A DNA stretch of 64,000 nt. Source: Skermanella sp. TT6. Lineage in GTDB: Bacteria > Pseudomonadota > Alphaproteobacteria > Azospirillales > Azospirillaceae. Position 1 is the first letter of the stretch. Every line of letters begins with the position of its first letter. A model generated the notes under the pieces. That model worked only from the letters and a program-made list of their open reading frames with translations, made no database searches and was not told the origin of the DNA. Where the stretch lies: assembly GCF_016653635.2 (NCBI RefSeq), contig NZ_CP067421.1, positions 248,001-312,000 of the forward strand, read 5' to 3'. Shown here piece after piece: positions 18,873 through 27,026 of the stretch. The position numbers and the translations under genes are program-made.

Positions 18873-20500
18873 GTGCGTTGATGAGATGGACGACCCCCCG
18901 TTTCCGGCGCGGCAGCGCCATATGACGGACAGGACGTTTTTCATCAGGGAGATGGTGCGATGTCGGCAGCGTTCATCGGTCTCGATCTGGCGAAGTCGGT
19001 GTTTCAGGTTCACGGTGTTGATGGCCAGGGCAAGGTGGTTGTGACGAAGCGTCTGCGGCGGGACGCGGTGCTGGCGTTCTTCGCCAACTTGGCGCCGTGC
19101 GTGGTTGGGATGGAGGCCTGTGCCGGGTCGCATTTCTGGGCACGGGAACTTACCCGGCTCGGTCACACGGTGCGCCTGATGGCGCCGCAGTACGTCAAGC
19201 CCTACGTCAAGCGCCAGAAGAATGACCGGGCCGACGCCGAGGCGATCTGCGAGGCGGTGCAGCGGCCGAGCATGCGGTTCGTCGCGGTCAAGAGCGAGGA
19301 GCAGCAAAGCACCCTGGCGATCCACCGGGTGCGCGAGACGCTGGTCGCCCAGAAGACGCAACTGATCAACGCGCTGCGCGCTCACCTTGCCGAGTTCGGC
19401 ATCATCGCACCCCAGGGCGCCGGCAAGGTCGTGCAGCTGACCGCCGTGGTGGCCGACCTGGAGGACACCCGGGTTCCCGTTCTGGCACGAAGCGTTCTTC
19501 AGAGTCTTGTCGACCAACTGCGCGACACCGAACGCCGGATCGAGGAACTGGACGCCCGACTGGCCGAACAGGCTCAGGCGGACGAGGTGTGTCAGCGGCT
19601 GATGACGGTTCCCGGGATCGGCCCGATCACTGCGACAGCACTGACGGCGACAGTCGGCGACGCCACAGTCTTCGAGTCCGGCCGCCATCTGGCGGCCTGG
19701 CTCGGCCTGGTGCCGCGCCAGAATTCGAGCGGCGGCAAGGAGCGCCTGGGCGGCATCTCCAAGGCGGGCGACGGTTATCTGCGCCGGCTGCTGGTGCATG
19801 GCGCGCGGGCGGTAATGCGCTAGCATGGCACGACGTCGCACTGGCTTGCCGGATTGCTGAAGCGGCGGCCCTTCAACGTCGCGGCGGTGGCGCTGGCCAA
19901 CAAGCTGGCCCGGATTGCCTGGGCGGTGATGGCGCGCGGCGAGGATTACCGCAAGCCTGCCGTGACGGCTGAATCGGCTTCGGCTTGAGGCGGCCATGAG
20001 CGCATCCTTCACAGCGGCCATCCCGACCAGCGGCAGAATAGCACCGTGCTCGCTCCGGCAAGGCCAAGCCGCCTCCGGCGGTGGCCCTGACGGGCCAGCC
20101 TTGCCGTTCGCTGCGCGCGGCGCTCCTGAAAAAGACAGGTCGGGACGGAGAGGTGGTTCCGCCGATCGAACAAAGAGGTTGGGATCAGGAGAAAGAACAG
20201 GATGAGACAGCGCTGCGGGCTCGGCAGCCGTCACGGCGCCGAGGGCGGCACATCAGGCTCTCCTTCGGTTTGCGAGGGCGACTGACGGCGTGATGACACC
20301 ACAGGTCGGACCGGGATCGGCCAAACCCGTGTGCACCAATGAGCCACCGAGCTCGCTGCGTTGATTGGGCGTCGATCCGCGGATCTTCATCAGGGCCAGC
20401 AGCCTGAAAGCTGCACAACAGGCCGGATAGATGGCAGCAACCGACTCCCTACGTCTGAACGCTGCAGGAAACAAGGCGGGGGGCCGTCCATAGATGGTGC
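18873..20500 (+). mobile_element. IS1111-group (IS110 family) element
   Basis: Subterminal inverted repeats, as is usual for the IS1111 group: ATGGACGACCCCCCG at 18886 and, reversed, ATGGACGGCCCCCCG ending at 20491. The outer limits are approximate. A fragment of the same left end occurs again at 46171. The transposase carries a premature stop. Confidence 0.75.
18960..19988 (+). pseudogene. IS1111-group transposase with an internal stop codon
   Basis: Encodes an IS110-family DEDD transposase: FIGLDLAKSVFQVHG (first Asp), VGMEACAGSHFW (Glu), KNDRADAEAICEA (Asp pair) and the C-terminal transposase_20 domain VPGIGPITATALTA with NSSGGKERLGGISKAG. An in-frame TAG at 19821 follows RAVMR, after which HGTTSHWLAGLLKRRPFNVA continues in the same frame to 19988. 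This is a nonsense change or small deletion, not a frameshift. The protein would otherwise be 342 residues. Confidence 0.85.
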
Positions 20501-20573
20501 ATGGATGCCGCGGTTGCCTGGGCGGACTGGACTCGGTAGGGAACCTGCCCCTTCCTGATCGTCTCGTCTGACC
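19989..20573. other. Non-coding 3' part of IS1111 and spacer
   Basis: Up to about 20500 this is the untranslated 3' region of the IS1111-type element, ending in its subterminal repeat. The rest leads into the start of an IS5-family transposase at 20574. No gene is supported. Confidence 0.5.
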
Positions 20574-20920
20574 ATGCCGCACAAATACAATGCCGACCGT
20601 CGCCATCGGATTCCGAGGACCTGCTACAGGGTGACGAACTGGAAGGCCTACGAGGCTGGCCTGCGCCAGCGCGGCTCGCTGACGATCTGGTTCACCGAGG
20701 AGGCGGTCACAGCCTGGCGAGCGGCGCCGCGGACCACACCGGGCGGCCAGGCGCGCTACTCGGATCTTGCCATCGAGACGTCGCTGATCCTGAGGACAGT
20801 GTTTCACCAGCCGCTGCGCCAGACCGAGGGGTTGGTCGGCTCGTTGCTCGAGTTGATGGGGCTGGATCTGCCGGTGCCGGACCATAGCACCCTGAGCCGA
20901 CGATCCAGGACACTGGTGGT
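20574..20920 (+). pseudogene. IS5-family transposase, N-terminal segment (segment 1 of 3)
   Basis: Reads MPHKYNADRRHRIPRTCYRV, then VTNWKAYEAGLRQRGSLTIW, YSDLAIETSLILRTVFHQPL and PDHSTLSRRSRTL, the typical N-terminal half of an IS5-family (IS1182-like or IS427-like) transposase. It is cut at 20921 by the end of an IS21 element. Segment 2 resumes at 25325, but about 75 residues around the first catalytic Asp are missing, so a deletion accompanied the IS21 insertion. Confidence 0.85.
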
Positions 20921-21601
20921 TGCATATTTTCATCGATTTCGGCCAGTTGTGTTCATGGAAACCGGACACCGATGTTCATCGAAACCGGACAACCGTTTTC
21001 ATGATTTCGGCCACCCGTTTTCAGCCCGGACAGCACCCGTGAAAGGCGAGTTGGGCGTCTGACCTCACAGGCGCGGTATGATTGTCCCCTTTGGTCCAGT
21101 CCAGGGGGCGAGGCGTGCCGCGGGAAAGGTCAGACATGCGACGAGTGAAGGAACTTCTGAGGCTGGCCCACGAACTGGGCTATTCGAAGCGGCAGATCGC
21201 GCAGTCGATCCGCATGCCGAAGACGACGGTGGGCGACTACCTGGCGCGAGCCGATGCTGCCGGGCTGCGCTACGCCGATGTCGCCGGGATGAGCGAGGAA
21301 GCGGTGGAGGCGCTGCTGTTTCAGCGGGCCGCTCCGCCCGAACAGCGGCCGATGCCGGACTGGGCGTGGGTCTCGGCCGAGCTTGGCAAGCGCGGCGTCA
21401 CCCTGATGCTGGTCTGGGAAGAATACCGCCAGCAGCACCGGGACGGCTACAGCTACAGCCAGTTCCGGCGCCACTTCCTGGACCACACCAGCGCCGGCGC
21501 CGAACCGCGGATGCGGCGGGAGCATGCCCCGGGGGCGGCGTGCGAGGTGGATTACGCCGGTATGACGCTGACCATCAGCACGGCCGAGGGGCCGCGCCAG
21601 G

Positions 21602-23323
21602 GGACTTGGTCAGTTTCGCCGGCAGATAGCGGTCACGGCGTTCTGAGCTGGTCTATGCCGGAACGTTCTGCCGGATGAGATCGGGGAGCCAGGGCACGCG
21701 ATCGGCGTCCGGTATTTTGAGCCTGGCTCCCAGGTAGTCCCAGAACGAGATGGCGAGCTTGGAGCAGGTTTTCAGCAGGCTGAGGAAGGTGTCCCGGGCC
21801 TGCTTGCCGGCCGCGGAGCGGGTCTCGCCGGAGACTTTGCGTTTGGTGACGAAGCTGCGGACGTCGTTCTCCGAGCCATTGGTATGCAGCGGGATGTTGG
21901 GCCGGTCGAGCACCAGGAGCAACTCATTCTTGTTGGCGTGAAGGCGGCTAACTGTGTCGTCGAGTTCGGTGAAGCCGGTGATCCGGCCGAAGATCCGGTC
22001 GAAGCGTGCCCGCAGGGCCGTGCGGCGTATGGCGGTCGGGTCGTCCTTGTAGAGCTTGAGATCAGCGTAGAACCACCAGACCAGCTGGCGCTGTACATCG
22101 ACCAGGCGGTGCTGCTCGTCGGTGACGCAGACGATGCGGCGGAGATGGCGCTCGGCATGGATCCAGCACAGGGCGTGCTGGAAAACATCGAACTGACCCG
22201 CATCATCGGAGACGATCACGGTGTCGGTCAGCAGGCCGCGGGCGACGATGGCGCCGACCATGGCGGCCTCGGTGACCCGCCGACGCTGACCGGCGCCGAG
22301 GCCGAAGCTGTCCAGGTGGACCCGCCACGCCGCATCATCGTCAAAGCTTCGGGATCCAGCGGCGAGCAGAGCGGCGACGATGCTTTCCGGCACGCCGTGT
22401 TCGATCAGGTAGGCCAGCGCCGCGGTGTTGATCACATAGACAGGGTCGCCGGCACGGAGCAGGTCGAGGAAGTTCAGGCGGCTCTTTGATGGCCGGGTGG
22501 CGAACCAGGCGAAACGGTCATTGCCGATGTGGGTGGTGTATTCATCGCGCCCGGCGTGGCGAGCCGCTGTGTCATCGACCGTCACCCAGGCGGCACTCGC
22601 CAGCCCAGCTTCCAGGATGGCGTCCTTCTCGGCGTGAAAGGCATCCTTGTTGGCCGTCAGGATGGTGATGATCTGGCCCTCCGAGATGCGCACGCCCAAG
22701 CTCTTCAGCTGGGCGCGCAGGCGCTCCACCGTCACCTGCCCTTGGACATGCTGCATCAGGACATAGCGCACGATCCCGGGGCCGAAGTGGCCGCTCACCT
22801 CAGGCGGCAGCGGTGCTGTGATCTCCTGGCCGTCCGGTGTCACCCAGCGTTCGCGGCGGAAGCGGATGACCTGTGGCGCCAGGAGCAGATCCTGCACCGT
22901 ATAGTTCTCGAAGCCGCGGCGCCGCGAGCCGGATGGGACCTCGATGACCAGGGTTCGCTCCGTCGTCACCGGCGGGGTGCGTCGGCCACTCTGCCGTTTG
23001 CGCCGCTGCCGGGGTGCTTCCTTGGTCCTGGCTCGTTTATCCGGTTCCGTCGCCTTGTCCATGCCGCCCGGCGTCAGCTTCGGTTTCTTCGGCAGATCCT
23101 TCAGTCGAGCGTTCTCCGCGCCCAGCTGCTGGTTCTCCTCGCGCAGCGCTGTCACCTCGATCAAAAGCTGGACGACCAGCTTCTTCAGCTCGTCGAGGGA
23201 CAGGGCGTCCAGGTCTGGAGGCGGCGGCACTGACATGCCGTAAGCCAACCATGCCGACCCTCATCAAGGGAAGCCTTCATGTCAGCTCGCAACACCCGCC
23301 AACCGGGGAAACTGACCAAGTCC
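21602..23323 (-). mobile_element. IS66-family element (single-transposase, ISBst12-like)
   Basis: Bounded by ends GGACTTGGTCAGTTTCGCCG and its imperfect inverse, and by an exact 8-bp target duplication GCGCCAGG at 21594-21601 and 23324-23331. The length of 1722 bp with a single transposase and no tnpA/tnpB genes fits the ISBst12 subgroup. Confidence 0.9.
21653..23236 (-). CDS. IS66-family transposase (ISBst12 subgroup)
   Basis: A 527-residue protein. N-terminal coiled coil (LKKLVVQLLIEVTALREENQ), basic linker, IS66 helix-turn-helix region, and a DDE core with AAWVTVDDTAARHAGRDEYT, DDAGQFDVFQHALCWIHAERH and LHTNGSENDVRSFVTKRKVS. ATG 23236 is preferred to the in-frame TTG at 23248. The frame is complete and the element has intact ends and target duplication, so it may be active. 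It is the innermost member of a three-level nest. Confidence 0.9.
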   Translation of the reverse strand: MSVPPPPDLDALSLDELKKLVVQLLIEVTALREENQQLGAENARLKDLPKKPKLTPGGMDKATEPDKRARTKEAPRQRRKRQSGRRTPPVTTERTLVIEVPSGSRRRGFENYTVQDLLLAPQVIRFRRERWVTPDGQEITAPLPPEVSGHFGPGIVRYVLMQHVQGQVTVERLRAQLKSLGVRISEGQIITILTANKDAFHAEKDAILEAGLASAAWVTVDDTAARHAGRDEYTTHIGNDRFAWFATRPSKSRLNFLDLLRAGDPVYVINTAALAYLIEHGVPESIVAALLAAGSRSFDDDAAWRVHLDSFGLGAGQRRRVTEAAMVGAIVARGLLTDTVIVSDDAGQFDVFQHALCWIHAERHLRRIVCVTDEQHRLVDVQRQLVWWFYADLKLYKDDPTAIRRTALRARFDRIFGRITGFTELDDTVSRLHANKNELLLVLDRPNIPLHTNGSENDVRSFVTKRKVSGETRSAAGKQARDTFLSLLKTCSKLAISFWDYLGARLKIPDADRVPWLPDLIRQNVPA

Positions 23324-24394
23324 GCGCCAGGCCAGCGTCTTCGTCGGCTGCCTGCCGTTCTCCGGCTACCTCTACGCCGAGGTAACGTGGACCCAGACGG
23401 CCGAGGACTGGCTGGCCAGCCACGTCCGGATGTTCACCCACCTTGACGGCGTCGTGCCGAAACTCGTCCCGGACAATCTCAAGACCGGCATCACCCATGC
23501 CAGCTTCTACGATCCGGTGGTCAACCGCTCATATCACGAGCTGGCGCGCCATTACGGCACCGGTGTTGTTCCGACGCGGGTCCGTCGCCCAAGAGACAAG
23601 GCCAGCGCCGAAAAGGGCGTGCAGGTTGTCGAAACCAGAGTGCTGGCGGCGCTGCGCAATCGCGTGTTCTTCACGCTGGACGAGGCCAACGCGGCGATCC
23701 GGGAGCTGGTCGCCGCAGTCAACGCGCGGCCGTTGACGACCGACAGGACGCTGACCCGGCGCAGGCTGTTCGAGGACCGCGAGAAGCCGCTGCTGAAACC
23801 GCTTCCGGCCGAGCCCTTCGTGATCGGCCGCTGGTCCCGTTACAAGCTGGCACCCGACTATCACGTCAGCATCGAGGGCGTGGCCTACTCGGCGCCCTAC
23901 CGGCTGATCGGCAAGCACGTCGATGTGTTCTGCACGGTCAGTCTGGTCAGCATCTTCCACAAGGGCGAGCGGGTTGCGGCCCATGCCCGGCAGGATGGCG
24001 AACCGGGGCGGGGGACGGTGACGCTCGACGAGCACCGGCCGCCCAATCACCGCGCCGCGGCGCTCCTGACCCCGGAGGCGGTCCGGGCCGAGGCCGCCGG
24101 TCTCGGCGGCGCGCTCGGGCTGCTGGCCGACAGGATCTTCGCCGATGCCGATCATCCCGACCAGGCCGCGCGTCAGGTCGCCGGCCTGCTGCGACTGGGC
24201 CGGCTGCACGGGACCGTGGCTCTGCAGGCCGCCGCGACGGCGGCGCTGAGCGCCAACGTGCGCTCCTGCCGCTTCGTCCAGCACCTGCTGGCCAAGGGCC
24301 AGGTCCAAGCTCTGGAGGATCCCGCCGGCGGGCTCGGTCCCCATGCCAACCTGCGCGGCCCGGTCTACTATCACTGACGTCCCGGAGAGAAACC

Positions 24395-25189
24395 ATGCAT
24401 CACGCCAACCTGGAAAAGCTCAAGTCCCTGCGCCTGTTCGGCATGGTCCGGGCGTTGCAGGAGTTGACGGGGCTGGACGACCGCGGCCGGCTCGACTTCG
24501 ATGATCAGCTCGCCCTGCTGATCGAGCGTGAGACGGCTGACCGGGCCAACACCGCTGTGGAGATGCGGCTCAAGCGCGCCCGCCTGCGGCAGGCGGCCTG
24601 CTTCGAGAACCTGGACCTGAAGGCGAGCCGCGGCCTGGACAAGGGGCTGATCCGCGATCTGTTCACCTGCCGCTGGATATGCCAGCACCGTCACCTGATG
24701 CTGACCGGGGCGACCGGCACGGGCAAGACCTGGATCGCGTGTGCCCTGGGTAATCAGGCGGCGCGGGAAGGCTTCAGCGTGCTCTACACCCGGCTGTCGC
24801 GCCTGCTGGACGATATCGCGACGGCGCGCCTGGGCTCGGGAGCCGGGGCTCTGATGCGGCGGCTTGCCAGGGTCGATCTCCTGATCCTCGACGACTGGAT
24901 GATGAGTGAGCTGACCGCGCCCCAGCGCCGGGACCTGATGGAGATCGTCGATGACCGCCATGACCGCGGCTCGATCATCCTGGCCTCCCAAATCCCCCTG
25001 ACCAGCTGGCATCGGGCGATCGGGGATTCCACTTACTCCGAAGCGATACTGGACCGCATTGTTCACGCCGCCTACCGGGTTGAACTTCAGGGCGACTCCC
25101 TGCGCAAACCCGCTCGCGGTGGCACCGCCCCTTCCGGCAGCGCCATCGATCAACCCGCTTCCCACCTCGAGAAAACAACCGTAAAGTGA
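24395..25189 (+). CDS. istB: IstB ATPase of IS21
   Basis: The AAA+ helper that assembles on target DNA for IstA. It has the Walker A motif LTGATGTGKTWIA, Walker B VDLLILDDWMM and sensor region SIILASQIPLTSWHRAI. The 264-residue length is normal. It follows istA after 17 bp in the usual istAB order. The tail after residue 235 is less conserved. It remains intact although its istA partner is disrupted. Confidence 0.92.
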   Translation: MHHANLEKLKSLRLFGMVRALQELTGLDDRGRLDFDDQLALLIERETADRANTAVEMRLKRARLRQAACFENLDLKASRGLDKGLIRDLFTCRWICQHRHLMLTGATGTGKTWIACALGNQAAREGFSVLYTRLSRLLDDIATARLGSGAGALMRRLARVDLLILDDWMMSELTAPQRRDLMEIVDDRHDRGSIILASQIPLTSWHRAIGDSTYSEAILDRIVHAAYRVELQGDSLRKPARGGTAPSGSAIDQPASHLEKTTVK

Positions 25190-25206
25190 ACTTACGTCAG
25201 ACGCCC

Positions 25207-25242
25207 ACGGCTGGCCCCGCCCCATGGGGCGGGGCCAGCCGT
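25207..25242. terminator. 36-bp perfect palindrome behind istB
   Basis: Two 17-base arms (ACGGCTGGCCCCGCCCC and its complement) joined by AT, just after the istB stop. It would form a very stable hairpin and may stop transcription, though there is no T run. It lies inside the IS21 element. Confidence 0.6.
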
Positions 25243-25324
25243 CGCCCTCGCGAAGTGCCTGCCATGGTTGAAGCGCAGGTGGCCGGATTGATGAAAATGC
25301 CGGTCGGATTCGTGAACATATGCA

Positions 25325-25571
25325 CTCGGGGCCTTGCTCGACCAGGTCGAAGCGCCCCTCGCCACACTCACTGCCGACGGCGCCTATGACCAGGACAATG
25401 TTTACGCTACCGTGGCCGAACACTCTCCAGAAGCCGCGGTTGTTGTGCCGCCACGAACGACGGCCGTGCTCAGCGCCACGGCCGAAACCGACCCAACCCA
25501 GCGCGATCGCCATATCCAGGCCATTGCCGAACAGGGCCGGATGGGTTGGCAAAAAACCTCGGGCTACAATG
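25325..25571 (+). pseudogene. IS5-family transposase, middle segment (segment 2 of 3)
   Basis: Continues the IS5 transposase after the IS21 insertion: GALLDQVEAPLATLTADGAY (second catalytic Asp), VVVPPRTTAVLSAT and EQGRMGWQKTSGYN. It stops at SGYN where the ISAs1 element begins, and segment 3 resumes at 26853 in register. Confidence 0.85.
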
Positions 25572-26852
25572 CAGGGCTGTTCAGTTCTCCCCCCGCTGGG
25601 TGCCTGGATCGCGCAAAGCGAGTCCTGATGGGGCGTGATGCCGCGTAGAAAGAGTCTACCATCGGGCACGAATGTGTGAATCCTTGATCGGCAATTCCTG
25701 ACCCTGGGGGTTTGCCATGGTACCGTTCGGCCGGCTTCTCGATGCGTTGAGCGAGGTTCCCGATCCACGACGCGCGGAGGGCAAGCGCTATCCGCTGGCG
25801 CCGTTGCTGCTGTTCACCGTGCTGGCGCTGCTGTCCGGCGCGACCTCGTACCGCCACATCATCTGCTTCCTGGAGCAACGCCGGATCGTCCTCAACGCCC
25901 TGTTCGGCTGTACCCTGAAGCGAGCGCCGTCGCTCAACACGCTGCGTACTGTCCTGCAGATGCTTGACCGCGACGCCCTGGAAGAGGCTTTTCGCCAACA
26001 CGCCCGGGACCTGTTGCCGCCGGCGGAACCGGGCCGGATGCCGGTCGTGGCGCTCGACGGCAAGACCCTGAAGGGCAGCTTCGACCATCTCAACGACCAA
26101 AAGGCGGCCCAGGCGCTGAGCGCCTTCGCCTCGGCTGCCGCGATCCTGCTGGCGCACACCGAAATCGACGTCAAGAGCAATGAAATTCCGGCTGCCCAGC
26201 AGATGATCGCCGAGCTGGGCCTGAGCGGTGTGCTGTTCACGGCCGACGCCCTGCATTGCCAAAAAAACCTTTGAAGCAGCCCGCGACAGCGGCAACGCGC
26301 TGCTCGCCCAGGTCAAGGCCAACCAGCCGGGCTTGCTGGCCACGCTCCAGGAGATCGCCGCCGAGCAGCCGCCGGTCGAGCGCTTCGAGAGCGTTGATCC
26401 CAAAAGCCATGGCCGTCATGAAACCCGCGAGATCGAGACCTTCGACGTTCCGGACAAACTCGATGCCCAGTGGGACGGCCTGATCGTCCAAGCTGCCCGG
26501 GTCTCGCGCCTGACTTGGCACAAGGACACCAGATCCGGCTTCTGGAAGGCAACCGAGGAAGTTTCGTTCTACGCCTGCCAGATCAAACTCGACGCCAAAA
26601 CGTTCAGCCAGGCGATCCGAAACCACTGGGCAATAGAAAATCGGAGCCATTATGTGCGCGACGTCACGTTCGGCGAAGACAGGTGCCGGACCCGCATCAA
26701 GCCCCTACACTTCGCCCGCTTCCGCAGCTTCGCGATCAACATCCTGCGCGCCAACGGCGTCGAAAACATCGCCCGCGAACTCTATGTCAATGCGCTCAAC
26801 TTCAACAACGCGCTCGCGTATCGCTTCTCATAGCGAGAACTGAACAGCCCTG
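25572..26852 (+). mobile_element. ISAs1-family element
   Basis: Terminal repeats CAGGGCTGTTCAGTTCTC at 25572 and exactly inverted ending at 26852. A 10-bp target duplication GGCTACAATG flanks it (25562-25571 and 26853-26862). The element is 1281 bp, with one frameshifted transposase gene. Confidence 0.92.
25717..26833 (+). pseudogene. ISAs1-family transposase, frameshifted at an A7 run
   Basis: The 5' part (25717-26274) reads FGRLLDALSEVPDPRRAEGK and MPVVALDGKTLKGSF (first Asp). The 3' part, entered at about 26260, has ARDSGNALLAQVKANQPGLL and WAIENRSHYVRDVTFGEDRC with the C-terminal catalytic Glu. The break is at a run of seven A residues (26261-26267); six would keep one frame of about 371 residues. 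Slippage on the run could still yield some full-length protein, but this is not shown. Confidence 0.85.
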
Positions 26853-27026
26853 GGCTACAATGCGAGGGCCGGGGCGGAGGGAACGATGAGTCGATACAAG
26901 CGCATCATCGGCAACACCTTGCGCTCCCATGGCCGGCCGTCGCAGGAGGTCGAAACCAGGATCGCCGTCACCGTTCTCAACCGCATGTTCGACTTCGGAC
27001 GCCCGAACTCTGTCCGCGCCGCTTGA
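26853..27026 (+). pseudogene. IS5-family transposase, C-terminal segment (segment 3 of 3)
   Basis: After the ISAs1 duplication the frame continues GYNARAGAEGTMSRYKRIIG and ends VLNRMFDFGRPNSVRAA with TGA at 27024, the usual C-terminus of this transposase group. Removing ISAs1 and one duplication copy rejoins it exactly to segment 2. Confidence 0.85.

Larger units (their letters stand above)
21136..24377 (+). pseudogene. istA: IstA transposase of IS21, split by an IS66-family insertion
   Basis: The 5' part (21136-21601) starts MRRVKELLRLAHELGYSKRQ with a helix-turn-helix and reaches the first catalytic Asp in CEVDYAGMTL. The 3' part (23332-24377) resumes ASVFVGCLPFSGYLYAEVTW and continues with VPDNLKTG (second Asp), the RDKASAEKGVQVVE region and the C-terminal YSAPYRLIGKHVD domain. 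Joining the parts after removing the insert and one copy of the 8-bp duplication restores a continuous frame of about 500 residues. The disruption is therefore recent and precise. Confidence 0.88.
20921..25324 (+). mobile_element. IS21-family element, interrupted by an IS66-family element
   Basis: Ends are TGCATATTTTCATCGATTTC at 20921 and, reversed, TGCATATGTTCACGAATCCG ending at 25324. The left end holds several repeats of the TTCATnGAAACCGGACA type, as in IS21 termini. It carries istA and istB. An IS66-type element (21602-23323) splits istA. No clear target duplication is seen in the flanking IS5 sequence. Confidence 0.85.

Noticed and set aside
19800-19830. Frameshift in the IS1111 transposase
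   Set aside because: On inspection the downstream part is in the same frame; the defect is an in-frame TAG, not a frameshift.
18003-20234. A 743-residue minus-strand fusion protein
   Set aside because: The first part is the IS256 transposase and the rest is the anti-sense of the IS1111 transposase; no fusion.
26260-26268. Classical -1 programmed frameshift heptamer (A AAA AAC) in ISAs1
   Set aside because: A -1 shift would enter the wrong frame; the downstream part needs +1, so this is better explained as an extra A or transcriptional slippage.
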